Source: Oscillospiraceae bacterium
GTDB taxonomy: Bacteria > Bacillota > Clostridia > Oscillospirales > CAG-382
Direction of reading: 5' to 3'
Length of the DNA: 64,000 nt
Assembly: GCA_015064895.1 (NCBI GenBank)
Contig: SVRI01000009.1
Coordinates: 1-64,000, forward strand
The position numbers and the translations under genes are program-made. The notes below the pieces were generated by a model, which ran no database searches, was not told the origin of the DNA, and saw only the letters and a list, made by a program, of their open reading frames with translations. Shown one piece after another: positions 26,686 to 34,578 of the stretch (position 1 is its first letter; every line of letters starts with the position of its first letter).

Positions 26686-27015
26686 ATGAAGGTTGCAGTT
26701 ATAGGGTCAAGGAATCTGACAATAGATGATTTGGGGAGATATTTGCCGGCAGAAACCACGGAAATAGTATCGGGCGGTGCAAAAGGAATAGATACTTCGG
26801 CGCGTAAATATGCACTTGCCAATTCAATAAAACTCACAGAATTTCTGCCCGATTATGAAAAATATAAACGCGGTGCACCACTGAAAAGGAATATGCAAAT
26901 TATTGAATATGCCGATGTTGTCATTGCCTTTTGGGACGGTAAGTCAAAGGGAACAAAATTTGTGATTGATAATTGTAATAAAATTGGTAAAAAAGTTGTG
27001 GTGTTCACTATATAA
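26686..27015 (+). CDS. SLOG family protein (DUF2493/YspA-like)
   Basis: 109 residues, RBS AGGAG. Compact SLOG/DprA-like Rossmann fold: KVAVIGSRN (2-10), the phosphate-type loop VSGGAKGIDTSARKYA, LPDYEKYKRGAPLKRN, and ADVVIAFWDGKSKGTKFVI. Close relatives are annotated as DUF2493 SLOG-domain proteins; biochemical role unknown. It is divergent from an RHH regulator and followed 8 bp later by a repeat hairpin. It is a second, unrelated SLOG subtype compared with 13605-14087. Confidence 0.85.
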   Translation: MKVAVIGSRNLTIDDLGRYLPAETTEIVSGGAKGIDTSARKYALANSIKLTEFLPDYEKYKRGAPLKRNMQIIEYADVVIAFWDGKSKGTKFVIDNCNKIGKKVVVFTI

Positions 27016-27248
27016 AATTTCACCCACGTCGGCGTTTGACGTGGGGCGGCGAGTCGCCGCTGACATTTCACGGGACATCTTTGTCTAATATTTTGTCTTT
27101 GGTGTCGCACAATTAAGATACTGCCAATCTAAATATAACAAATTCCCCGATGTCGGCGTTTGACATCGGGGAATAGTTCGTTACGCGATAATTATTGTTT
27201 GTTAACCGAAAAGCCCTGCCCGCGAAATTGCCAGCGGGGGCTCCCCGC
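27016..27248. repeat. intergenic modular repeat element after the second SLOG gene
   Basis: No gene. Hairpin CCCACGTC / GACGTGGG with loop GGCGTTT (27023-27045), palindrome GCGGCGAGTCGCCGC (27046-27060), hairpin CCCCGATGTC / GACATCGGGG with the same loop GGCGTTT (27145-27171), and GCGGGG-GCT-CCCCGC (27234-27248). Confidence 0.8.
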
Positions 27249-27274
27249 AAAAAAGCCGTTCCTTTGGGAACGGC
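27249..27274 (-). terminator. terminator of the rplK-rplA unit
   Basis: Stem GCCGTTCC / GGAACGGC followed on the minus strand by T6, 17 bp after the rplA stop. Confidence 0.9.
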
Positions 27275-27290
27275 AATTTTAATCTGCAAA

Positions 27291-27983
27291 TTACATATAC
27301 TTAGCTGTGTTAACCTTAACGCCGGGGCCCATTGTGGAAGCCACTGCGCAGGACTTGATGTACTGACCCTTAGCAGCAGCGGGCTTAGCCTTAACAACTG
27401 CATTCATGAGTGTATCAAAGTTTTCAGCAAGCTTTTCTGCACCGAAGGAAGCCTTACCAACGGGACAGTGGATGATGTTCTGCTTGTCAAGACGGTATTC
27501 AATCTTACCGGCTTTCGCTTCAGCAACTGCTTTCGCTACGTCCATAGTAACAGTACCTGCCTTGGGGTTAGGCATGAGGCCCTTAGGACCGAGAACCTTA
27601 CCGAGTCTACCGATAACACCCATCATGTCGGGAGTTGCGATAACTACGTCGAAATCAAACCAGTTTTCGCTTGTGATCTTAGCAACCATATCTTCAGCAC
27701 CAACGTAATCGGAACCTGCTTCTTCAGCTGCCTTTGCGTTGTCGCCCTTAGCGAATACGAGTGTACGAACAGTCTTACCTGTACCGTGAGGAAGAACTAC
27801 CGCACCTCTAACCTGCTGGTCAGCATGACGGCTGTCAACACCGAGCTTTACGTGTACTTCAACTGTTTCGTCGAACTTTGCCTTGGAAGTCTTGCATACC
27901 ATATCAAGAGCTTCTACTGTTTCATAAAGTTTTGTTCTATCAATAAGCTTTGCGCTTTCCTGATACTTCTTTCCCTTAACCAT
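27291..27983 (-). CDS. rplA: 50S ribosomal protein L1
   Basis: 230 residues from an ATG at 27983 (GGAGG upstream); the TTG two codons earlier is not needed. L1 signatures: [29 protein letters not shown], and [18 protein letters not shown]. It forms the L1 stalk of the 50S subunit and in many bacteria represses its own operon. It lies 15 bp after rplK. Confidence 0.98.
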   Translation of the reverse strand: MVKGKKYQESAKLIDRTKLYETVEALDMVCKTSKAKFDETVEVHVKLGVDSRHADQQVRGAVVLPHGTGKTVRTLVFAKGDNAKAAEEAGSDYVGAEDMVAKITSENWFDFDVVIATPDMMGVIGRLGKVLGPKGLMPNPKAGTVTMDVAKAVAEAKAGKIEYRLDKQNIIHCPVGKASFGAEKLAENFDTLMNAVVKAKPAAAKGQYIKSCAVASTMGPGVKVNTAKYM

Positions 27984-27998
27984 TGTCAATTACCTCCC

Positions 27999-28424
27999 TT
28001 AGTCAGCAACAACAACGCCCATGCTGCGTGCAGTACCAGCAATCATGCTCATAGCTGCTTCAAGAGAAGCTGCGTTGAGGTCGGGCATCTTTGTTTCTGC
28101 GATTTTCTGAACCTGTTCCTTTGTGATTGTAGCAACCTTGTTCTTGTTAGGTTCGCCGGAAGCAGTTTCGATACCTGCAGCCTTCTTGATAAGTACAGCT
28201 GCGGGGGGAGTCTTTGTGATGAAAGAGTAGGAACGGTCTGCATATACTGTAATAACTACAGGGATGATAAGACCCATATCGTTCTTTGTTCTTTCGTTGA
28301 ATTCCTTACAGAAGCCGGCGATGTTAACACCGTGCTGACCGAGTGCAGGACCTACAGGGGGAGCAGGAAGAGCCTTTCCTGCGGGGATCTGAAGTTTAAT
28401 ATAACCAGTTATTTTCTTTGCCAT
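27999..28424 (-). CDS. rplK: 50S ribosomal protein L11
   Basis: 141 residues from an ATG at 28424 ([21 protein letters not shown] upstream); the longer frame runs into the leader. Motifs [24 protein letters not shown] and [15 protein letters not shown]. It binds 23S rRNA in the GTPase-associated centre. An L1-site-like leader precedes it. Confidence 0.98.
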   Translation of the reverse strand: MAKKITGYIKLQIPAGKALPAPPVGPALGQHGVNIAGFCKEFNERTKNDMGLIIPVVITVYADRSYSFITKTPPAAVLIKKAAGIETASGEPNKNKVATITKEQVQKIAETKMPDLNAASLEAAMSMIAGTARSMGVVVAD

Positions 28425-28441
28425 TTTCTTACACCTCCAAA

Positions 28442-28476
28442 TGTGGTAAATAATTCGGGATCTTGTCCCTCCCACA
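28442..28476 (-). promoter_or_regulatory. L1-type ribosomal protein leader
   Basis: On the minus strand, TGTGGGAGGGA...GATCCCG...ACCACA directly upstream of the rplK RBS. Outer TGTGG/CCACA and inner GGGA/TCCC pairings match the known L1-binding leader of L11/L1 operons, which mimics the 23S site. This would let L1 repress rplK-rplA translation. A separate hairpin TGTCCGCA / TGCGGACA (28516-28545) lies upstream, of unknown role. Confidence 0.7.
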
Positions 28477-28571
28477 GACAAAACATTTTGTTTTGCCCTC
28501 GCAGCCTTTACGATTTGTCCGCACTATGGCAATCGCTTGCGGACATAACTGCGATGAATTTCTTTGTGCTT

Positions 28572-29174
28572 TTAGGAATTTAAGGGTTCAACCTCATTTG
28601 CGTTCATTTCAACTGCTGTTTCCTTGCCGCCGATGAGTGCAGTTACCTTGATTCTTCCTGTTTCATTGTTGATTTCCTTAACTGTGGCAACAGAGCCTGC
28701 AAGGAAACCTGCGACTACGATTACGCTGTCGCCCACATTGTATGCGGCTTCACGTACGCGTACGTCAACTCCGAGTGCCGCAACCTCTGCCTCTGTAAGA
28801 GGCACGGGGCGGGATCCCGGTCCGACAAAACCTGTAACACCGCGGATATTTCTGACCACGTGCCAGCTTTCGTCATTCATAATCATTTTTACGAGTACAT
28901 AGCTGGGGAACATTTTATGTTCAGTAGGCTTCTTTTCTTTGGGAGCCTTCTTCACTTCGTTTCCGTCATCATCATACTCTACTTCAAGTGAATCGAAATA
29001 TTCGTCTGCCTCTTCCTGTGAGTCAACAACAACTTCGATGGGGATTCTTGTCTCAAAAATGAGATTTTGAAGTCCTCTGTACTCAACAAGACGCTGGATA
29101 TTTTCCGCAACCTTGTTTTCGTAGCCCGAATATGTGTGAACTACATACCAGAGTGCCTGTGCTTCGTTAGACAT
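28572..29174 (-). CDS. nusG: transcription termination/antitermination factor NusG
   Basis: 200 residues. NGN domain starting WYVVHTYSGYENKVAENI, with RNIRGVTGFVGPGSRPVPLT, then a KOW domain with YNVGDSVIVVAGFLAGSVATV. An acidic insertion of roughly 40 residues (EADEYFDSLEVEYDDDGNE) in the NGN domain makes it longer than the usual 175-180. It binds RNA polymerase and couples to ribosomes. It follows secE by 21 bp. Confidence 0.97.
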   Translation of the reverse strand: MSNEAQALWYVVHTYSGYENKVAENIQRLVEYRGLQNLIFETRIPIEVVVDSQEEADEYFDSLEVEYDDDGNEVKKAPKEKKPTEHKMFPSYVLVKMIMNDESWHVVRNIRGVTGFVGPGSRPVPLTEAEVAALGVDVRVREAAYNVGDSVIVVAGFLAGSVATVKEINNETGRIKVTALIGGKETAVEMNANEVEPLNS

Positions 29175-29195
29175 AATTATTCTCCTTTTCGGAAA

Positions 29196-29405
29196 TTAAA
29201 TAATTTTGCCGAGCCATTCCAAGAGCTTAGCGAAGCCTGTATCAAGCAAGAAAATAGCCGCGCCAACTACGATGATTGACACAATTACGATACCGCTCTG
29301 CTTGAGTGTATCACCCTTTTCAGGCCATACAATCTTCTTGAACTCACTCTTGTAGTCCTTGAAAAACTTTTTGATTTTCGATTCCTTCTTAATCTGATCT
29401 GCCAT
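29196..29405 (-). CDS. secE: preprotein translocase subunit SecE
   Basis: 69 residues: amphipathic N-terminal helix (KIKKFFKDYKSEFKKIVWPEK, the conserved SecE signature around IVWP) and one membrane helix (SGIVIVSIIVVGAAIFLLD). Part of the SecYEG channel. AAAGGAGG RBS. Order rpmG-secE-nusG is standard. Confidence 0.97.
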   Translation of the reverse strand: MADQIKKESKIKKFFKDYKSEFKKIVWPEKGDTLKQSGIVIVSIIVVGAAIFLLDTGFAKLLEWLGKII

Positions 29406-29433
29406 TACTTCTTCCTCCTTTCAAATTCAATCC

Positions 29434-29583
29434 TTACTTGGATTCCTTGTGAAGGGTGTGTTTACGGCAGAAACGACAATACTTGTTAAGTTCAATACGA
29501 TCGGGATCGTTCTTCTTATTCTTTGTAGTGTCGTAATTTCTTTGTTTGCATTCTGTGCAAACGAGTGTGATTTTCACTCTCAT
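29434..29583 (-). CDS. rpmG: 50S ribosomal protein L33
   Basis: 49 residues, [20 protein letters not shown] at the N-terminus and [16 protein letters not shown] at the end. CxxC pairs at C9/C12 and at the C-terminal CRFC indicate the zinc-binding form of L33. RBS GGGAGG is 8 nt upstream. First gene of the rpmG-secE-nusG unit. Confidence 0.97.
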   Translation of the reverse strand: MRVKITLVCTECKQRNYDTTKNKKNDPDRIELNKYCRFCRKHTLHKESK

Positions 29584-29692
29584 TCTGTACACCTCCCGGT
29601 AAATATATGTGTTTTACCTCCCTCGAAAATGGAGCCTTATGCCATACCTTTTTTTGGGCATAACAAAAAAACTCTCCAACAGAGGTAGATAG

Positions 29693-29721
29693 ATTATACT
29701 ACAAGGATTTTCATTTGTCAA
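29693..29721 (-). promoter_or_regulatory. sigma-A promoter of rpmG-secE-nusG
   Basis: Minus strand TTGACA (29721-29716), 17-bp spacer, TATAAT (29698-29693). The leader of about 105 nt to rpmG contains a TTATGCC / GGCATAA hairpin. Confidence 0.9.
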
Positions 29722-30341
29722 GAGTTTTTTGAGAATTTTTTGTTTGGCGGTTTTCTTTGCTACAATGTATAAATATACACAACCTTTTTCTTCGTACTTT
29801 TGTCCCGAAACAAAAGTACCAAAAGTTCTCCGCTCAAAAGGAGAGATGGGCGGCGAGTCGCCGCTGACAAACCGTCATTTTGACGGCATACCGAAAACCG
29901 TCAAAATGACAAATATTGCTGTCGGGTTATCCCGACCCGCGGTGGCTTACCTCTCTCACTATTTGTGCGACACCAATAATTGGTGAATAGATGAAATGCC
30001 CCGTGTATTTGCTGTCGGGTTTTCCCGACCCGCGGCGGCTTACCTCTCTCATTTGGTGTGGTGCAAAAACAAATGTCCACGGTTCTCTTTTCTTTTTGCC
30101 CTTGCAAAATCCCCTGCCCTGTGATATATTATATAATGTAATAAAAATTACAAACGGGACGTCGAGGACGCCGTCCCTACGACAAAGACCACGCACTCAT
30201 TTTGCCGTCCGCCTTATTGACGGCAAAATGAAATAACAATCGAGCACCGATGACAGGCTAAAGTCTTGCCCTGAAAGGTGCTAATACATTTTCTTTTTGC
30301 TTACTTTTTCTTTTTATCAAAGAAAAAGTAAGGGAGGTATT
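29722..30341. repeat. long intergenic region made of modular repeats
   Basis: About 600 bp with no gene. Modules: hairpin GTACTTTTGT / ACAAAAGTAC (29794-29819), GCGGCGAGTCGCCGC palindrome (near 29850), 13-bp-arm hairpin GTCATTTTGACGG / CCGTCAAAATGAC (29874-29910), a direct repeat of about 40 bp starting at 29918 and again at 30011 (93-bp period, TGTCGGG-CCCGACC hairpins), GGGACG element (near 30155), CATTTTGCCGTC / GACGGCAAAATG (30198-30230), and CTTACTTTTTCTTT / AAAGAAAAAGTAAG (30300-30332), which runs into the yigZ RBS. Confidence 0.8.
30102..30130 (+). promoter_or_regulatory. possible promoter of yigZ
   Basis: TTGCAA (30102-30107), 17-bp spacer, TATATT (30125-30130), inside the repeat region about 200 bp upstream of yigZ. 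Confidence 0.4.
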
Positions 30342-30974
30342 ATGTCACAAGGCTATAAAACAGTCCTCGCCGATTATGCCGAGGATTCATTTATCGAAAA
30401 AAAGAGCGAATTTATTTCCTACGTCAAGCGTGTTGAAAACGAAGACGAGGCAAAGGAATTTATCGCCTCCATAAAAAAGAAGCACGCAGATGCCACCCAT
30501 AACTGCTATGCATATATATTAAAGGGAACGGAAATTGCTCGCTTTTCCGATGACGGCGAGCCTCAGGGTACGGCAGGCATGCCGATTCTTGAAGTTATCA
30601 AGCGTGAGGGCTTGGTCGGAGTTTGCGTTGTAGTCACAAGATACTTCGGCGGAATACTTCTGGGTGCAGGCGGACTTGTAAGAGCCTATGCCAAGGGTGC
30701 AAAAATCGGCATCGACAAGGCAGGAACGGCTGAATTCTGCGAACATGTCACCTTCGACTTTGAGGTGTCATACAGCGATTACGAAAAAGTTTTGAGAGAT
30801 TTAGACAAGCAAGGCGTTCTCAACGCAGGAGTAGATTTCGGCGAAAACGTTGTATTCCACCTTTCGTGCGTTGAGGAAAACTATCCCGGATTTCAAAGCT
30901 ATGCCGCAGATCTGACGGGCGGTAAATGTGCACCTAAACTTACAGGTAAAACTTTTGCACCCAAAACCACGTAA
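30342..30974 (+). CDS. YigZ/IMPACT family protein
   Basis: 210 residues from an ATG at 30342 (AAGGGAGG upstream); the in-frame extension to 30297 is repeat sequence. N-terminal UPF0029 domain with KKSEFISYVKRV, THNCYAYIL, FSDDGEPQGTAGMPIL and VTRYFGGILLGAGGLVRAYAKG, then a smaller C-terminal DUF1949 ferredoxin-like domain. The family is conserved but its bacterial function is uncertain; some members affect translation or proline peptidase activity. Confidence 0.93.
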   Translation: MSQGYKTVLADYAEDSFIEKKSEFISYVKRVENEDEAKEFIASIKKKHADATHNCYAYILKGTEIARFSDDGEPQGTAGMPILEVIKREGLVGVCVVVTRYFGGILLGAGGLVRAYAKGAKIGIDKAGTAEFCEHVTFDFEVSYSDYEKVLRDLDKQGVLNAGVDFGENVVFHLSCVEENYPGFQSYAADLTGGKCAPKLTGKTFAPKTT

Positions 30975-31027
30975 ATGCGTGGTTTTTTCTTTTACAAAAA
31001 TTTTTTCAAAAAAAATTGAAAAACCTA

Positions 31028-31056
31028 TTGACAAAATCGAAAGTTGTTGTTATAAT
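31028..31056 (+). promoter_or_regulatory. sigma-A promoter of rubrerythrin
   Basis: TTGACA (31028-31033), 17-bp spacer, TATAAT (31051-31056), about 110 bp upstream of the ATG. Confidence 0.85.
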
Positions 31057-31169
31057 AATTTTGTAATCAGTACAAAACAGTAAATTCCGAACAGAAATGT
31101 AATGGTTCGGCTGGTTACAGACATAAATTTAAAAATAATAAAATTCTTACTTAAAAGGAGAAATGAAAA

Positions 31170-31754
31170 ATGAAAAAGTATGTATGTTCCGTATGCGGTT
31201 ATGTTCACGAAGGTAATGAACCCCCCGAAAAGTGCCCCGTTTGTAAGGTTCCCGCAGAAAAGTTCAAGGAAATGGTAGAAGGTTCAGCTCTTGCAGCTGA
31301 ACACGAATACGGTGTTTACGGCAAAACCGTAAAGAACAACCCCGATATTTCCGAAGAAGACAAAAAGTACATTTTTGAACAGCTTATGGCTAACTTCAAC
31401 GGCGAATGTGCAGAAGTAGGTATGTACCTCTGCATGGCAAGAATTGCTCACAGAGAAGGCTATCCCGAAGTAGGTCTCTACTGGGAAAAGGCTGCTTACG
31501 AAGAAGCTGAACACGCAGCAAAGTTTGCTGAACTCCTCGGCGAAGATCTCGAACCCAACATGAAGGCTACCACAAAGGACAACCTCAAGTGGAGAGTAGA
31601 CTGCGAATACGGTGCAACTCAGGGCAAGTTCGACCTTGCTGCTTGTGCTAAGAAGAACGGTCTTGATGCTATCCATGACACTGTTCACGAAATGGCAAGA
31701 GATGAAGCTCGTCACGGCAGAGGTCTTGAAGGACTTCTTAAGAGATACTTCTAA
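31170..31754 (+). CDS. reverse-domain rubrerythrin
   Basis: 194 residues. An N-terminal rubredoxin-like iron site (C6, C9, C22, C25 in CSVC and CPVC) precedes the ferritin-like diiron domain, the reverse of classical rubrerythrin. Diiron ligands lie in [20 protein letters not shown] and [10 protein letters not shown]. Such proteins reduce hydrogen peroxide in anaerobes. Codon use is strongly biased (highly expressed gene). Own promoter and terminator. A degraded relative of its 3' end lies at 32357-32413. Confidence 0.95.
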   Translation: MKKYVCSVCGYVHEGNEPPEKCPVCKVPAEKFKEMVEGSALAAEHEYGVYGKTVKNNPDISEEDKKYIFEQLMANFNGECAEVGMYLCMARIAHREGYPEVGLYWEKAAYEEAEHAAKFAELLGEDLEPNMKATTKDNLKWRVDCEYGATQGKFDLAACAKKNGLDAIHDTVHEMARDEARHGRGLEGLLKRYF

Positions 31755-31766
31755 ATAAACAAAACA

Positions 31767-31795
31767 AAGGGTTCGGAATTTCCGAACCCTTCTCT
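31767..31795 (+). terminator. terminator of rubrerythrin
   Basis: Inverted repeat AAGGGTTCGGAA / TTCCGAACCCTT followed by TCTCTTT, 12 bp after the stop. Confidence 0.85.
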
Positions 31796-31857
31796 TTAAT
31801 ATAGTAAATTATACAAGCGCTTATCTATAATAGTATGTTCTCTTCAATCTGTTTATA

Positions 31858-32190
31858 CTAATGCATTTCAAATCCTACAATGTCAAAATCTTCTTGATTC
31901 GGGTTATACGTAACAGTTGCATCATAGTTTTTTGTAAAAATATCGTCATATTCATCTGAAAATGTAATTTTTCCTGAAATTTCAAAAGTATTTTCGCTTG
32001 TTTCATCAACATTGTATGTAATATCTTTTAGGTTTGCCCTATATTCGTCTCCGATCCGCACCATAACGTAAGTTCTCAAAAATCCACACGCTTCATCTTC
32101 CAATGACATTGTTGTACCTTCGTCACCTCCACAAGCGCAAAGGATTGAAATCATTGTTAATACTAATAGCAAACTTAAAATCTTTTTCAT
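31858..32190 (-). CDS. small lipoprotein
   Basis: 110 residues from an ATG at 32190 (AAAGGA upstream). Signal peptide MKKILSLLLVLTMISILCAC with a likely lipobox ending at C20, then GGDEGTT and an acidic beta-rich domain. No family recognised. A longer frame upstream runs through intergenic sequence and the antisense of a rubrerythrin relic, so the shorter start is right. It lies between intact rubrerythrin and the relic, so it may have entered by the event that broke a second copy. Confidence 0.75.
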   Translation of the reverse strand: MKKILSLLLVLTMISILCACGGDEGTTMSLEDEACGFLRTYVMVRIGDEYRANLKDITYNVDETSENTFEISGKITFSDEYDDIFTKNYDATVTYNPNQEDFDIVGFEMH

Positions 32191-32356
32191 AATAAAATTC
32201 CTTTCTACATTTATTAGCATTATTATACTACAAACGTATATTGAAGTCAATAAAAATGTAATATTTGCAAATTTTGGATATTTACAAATATTGTGCAAAA
32301 TACTGTGTATCATTAAAAAGCATACTTCAAACGCCCTATTTATGCGGTAGGTCTGT

Positions 32357-32413
32357 GACGAAGCTCGCCACGGTCGTGGTCTTGAAGGACTTCTTAAGAG
32401 ATACTTCAAATAA
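32357..32413 (+). pseudogene. relic of a second rubrerythrin (C-terminal 18 codons)
   Basis: The frame encodes [18 protein letters not shown] followed by TAA, identical to the C-terminus of the rubrerythrin at 31170 apart from one added Lys, but with several synonymous differences, so it is not a recent copy. No upstream part of the gene is present. A terminator follows at 32439, as expected for a formerly working gene. Confidence 0.8.
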
Positions 32414-32438
32414 TCGAAATTCCATTATATCAAACCAA

Positions 32439-32467
32439 AAGAAGCAGATTTCTCTGCTTCTTTTTTT
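32439..32467 (+). terminator. terminator after the rubrerythrin relic
   Basis: Stem AAGAAGCAGA / TCTGCTTCTT followed by T7 on the plus strand. Confidence 0.85.
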
Positions 32468-32488
32468 ACGTCTTCCCTCTCAGCAGGG

Positions 32489-32517
32489 TTGTTTTTTGCA
32501 TTTTTGTGTGATATAAT
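32489..32517 (+). promoter_or_regulatory. promoter of the LtaS-like gene
   Basis: TTGTTT (32489-32494), 17-bp spacer, TATAAT (32512-32517), 39 bp before the ATG. Confidence 0.7.
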
Positions 32518-32556
32518 ATGGTTCAATCAACAAATAACACGAAATCGGGAGGCAAT

Positions 32557-34515
32557 ATGAAAAAAATATTCAGCAAACAAACCATATTTAATATATTGTC
32601 CTTCGTTGTCCTCCCGTTCATTATAAACATTGCCTTGGAATCGCTTGGAAGCAAGGACTTATTACACGGTTTTGAAAAGTTGTTTGCCGACCCGTACATT
32701 TTTCTGTGCAACACATTAATCATTGCCTCTACCCTCTCGATAGGTGTGTTTTTTAAACGCTTCCGAGTATTATGGCTCAGTCTTGTAAGCTTTTGCTGGA
32801 TAGCACTCGGAACGGTAAACTATTTCATACTCTGCAACAGAACCCTGCCGTTTACTGCATACGATTTGCGGTTGTTCAATTCATTACCGAACATTATAAA
32901 AAAATACTTGAGTCCGTTTTTGCTGGCAGTTGTTTGCCTGGGGCTGATTGCGGTAATTCTCGGCATATTCATAGTGTTTTTCAAGGCACTGGAATCACCG
33001 AAAAAAAAGACAAACTTCATAAAACAGGCAGCATACTTTGTATTCACAATACTGTTAACCTTCACAAACCTCAAATATGCCGTCAATGCGGGGGTTCTTG
33101 AAACACGTTTTCCCGAGCTTGCCGGCTCCTTTGTGAAAAACGGTTTTGCATATTCATTTACAGTCAGCATAATGGATAACGGAATAAACAAGGTTGACAG
33201 GTATTCTGAAAAGCTCATCACTTCAATAACGGCAGAATTTGAAGAGTCCGACGCAAAGCAAGTCAAGACACCTAACATTGTTTTTGTTCAGATGGAATCC
33301 TTCTTTGACCTTAATTCTCTTAGCAGCGTAGAGTTCAGCGAGAACCCTGTTCCGAATTTCACCAAGCTCAAAGACGAATGTCAGGGCGGACTTCTCACCG
33401 TTCCCGTCATTGGTGCAGGCACGGCAAACACAGAGTTTGAAGTAGTAACCGGAATGAGAATTTCCGATTTCGGTGCCGGCGAATATCCGTACAAAACAAT
33501 ACTGACGGACACCGCCTGCGAAAGCATTGCGACAAATCTTAAAAACCATGGGTATACTTCCCACTTTATACACAACTACAAAGGCTCCTTTTACGGGCGT
33601 AACAAGGTCTATTCTTATCTTGGATACGACAACTTTATTTCACTCGAATACATGTCAGGATACAAAAAGAACGGAAACGGCTGGGCAGAAGACCTTGTTC
33701 TTACCAAATACATAGAAGAATGTTTAAACTCCACGGAAGGAAGCGACCTTATTACTACCATTTCCGTTCAAGGACACGGTGGCTACAGCGGAGTTTCGGA
33801 TTTTGAACGCCATGTTACTGTGACGAAATGTGAAAAAGAACATCTTCATGAAGCTTACGAGTATTATGCCAACCAAATATATGAAATGGACACTTTTATA
33901 GGAAAGCTCATAGACACGGTTTCAAGCCGCGACGAAGAAACAATCGTTGTCATTTACGGCGACCACCTGCCCTCTCTCGAAATTGAAAACGATGATTTAT
34001 CAGGCAGAACCATTTATCAGACAGATTATATAATCTGGAATAACATGGGCATAGAATACTCCGAGGAAAATATTGGTTCATATCAATTGAATTCCAAAAT
34101 TCTAGAATCCATAAATGTAAAAGACGGTATAATCAATGCCTGCCACCAATACTACAAAAACGACAAGCAGTATTTATACAATCTCAAAGCTTTGGAATAC
34201 GACATGCTGTACGGAAAGCATTATGCTTTTGACGGCAACAATCCTTATGTCAAATCCGACATGTCCATAAACCAAAGAAAAATAACAATCTACGACATAA
34301 AACAAAAAAGCGACGACTCCGACATATACGTCATTAACGGCGAAGGCTTTACACAAGCAAGTCTCGTAAGAATTGGTTACCGTATAGTTTCCACACATTA
34401 CATAGACGAAAACACTCTTGCATTCAGATGTACTCCCCGTGATTCGGAAAAGGCAATTGCTGTATGGGAAAAGGATGCAGGCTCATCCAACACGGTTATG
34501 ATTGAAAGCAAATAA
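32557..34515 (+). CDS. LtaS-like sulfatase family membrane protein
   Basis: 652 residues from an ATG at 32557 (GGGAGG upstream). About five N-terminal membrane helices up to roughly residue 180, then an extracellular sulfatase domain with FVQMESFFDL (metal Glu), GAGTANTEFE (catalytic Thr candidate), HNYKGSFYGRN, SVQGHGGYSG and IYGDHLPSLE (metal Asp/His). These match lipoteichoic acid synthase-type phosphoglycerol transferases, which act outside the membrane on glycerol-phosphate polymers. The C-terminal 110 residues look like an extra beta domain. Whether it makes LTA or another phosphoglycerol-modified glycan is not known. Confidence 0.9.
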   Translation: MKKIFSKQTIFNILSFVVLPFIINIALESLGSKDLLHGFEKLFADPYIFLCNTLIIASTLSIGVFFKRFRVLWLSLVSFCWIALGTVNYFILCNRTLPFTAYDLRLFNSLPNIIKKYLSPFLLAVVCLGLIAVILGIFIVFFKALESPKKKTNFIKQAAYFVFTILLTFTNLKYAVNAGVLETRFPELAGSFVKNGFAYSFTVSIMDNGINKVDRYSEKLITSITAEFEESDAKQVKTPNIVFVQMESFFDLNSLSSVEFSENPVPNFTKLKDECQGGLLTVPVIGAGTANTEFEVVTGMRISDFGAGEYPYKTILTDTACESIATNLKNHGYTSHFIHNYKGSFYGRNKVYSYLGYDNFISLEYMSGYKKNGNGWAEDLVLTKYIEECLNSTEGSDLITTISVQGHGGYSGVSDFERHVTVTKCEKEHLHEAYEYYANQIYEMDTFIGKLIDTVSSRDEETIVVIYGDHLPSLEIENDDLSGRTIYQTDYIIWNNMGIEYSEENIGSYQLNSKILESINVKDGIINACHQYYKNDKQYLYNLKALEYDMLYGKHYAFDGNNPYVKSDMSINQRKITIYDIKQKSDDSDIYVINGEGFTQASLVRIGYRIVSTHYIDENTLAFRCTPRDSEKAIAVWEKDAGSSNTVMIESK

Positions 34516-34525
34516 ATAAACACGT

Positions 34526-34563
34526 CCAAAAAAGGGATGAGCTTCAAATGAAGCTCATCCCTT
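34526..34563. terminator. convergent terminator
   Basis: Stem AAGGGATGAGCTTCA / TGAAGCTCATCCCTT (15 bp). The T run is on the minus strand, so it mainly serves the zinc-ribbon gene ending at 34579, but it also lies just after the LtaS-like gene. Confidence 0.85.
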
Positions 34564-34578
34564 GACTATATGTCTACA

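Noticed and set aside
32191..32409. Long N-terminus of the 31858 lipoprotein gene
   Set aside because: It reads antisense through the rubrerythrin relic and intergenic DNA; the lipoprotein signal peptide begins at 32190.
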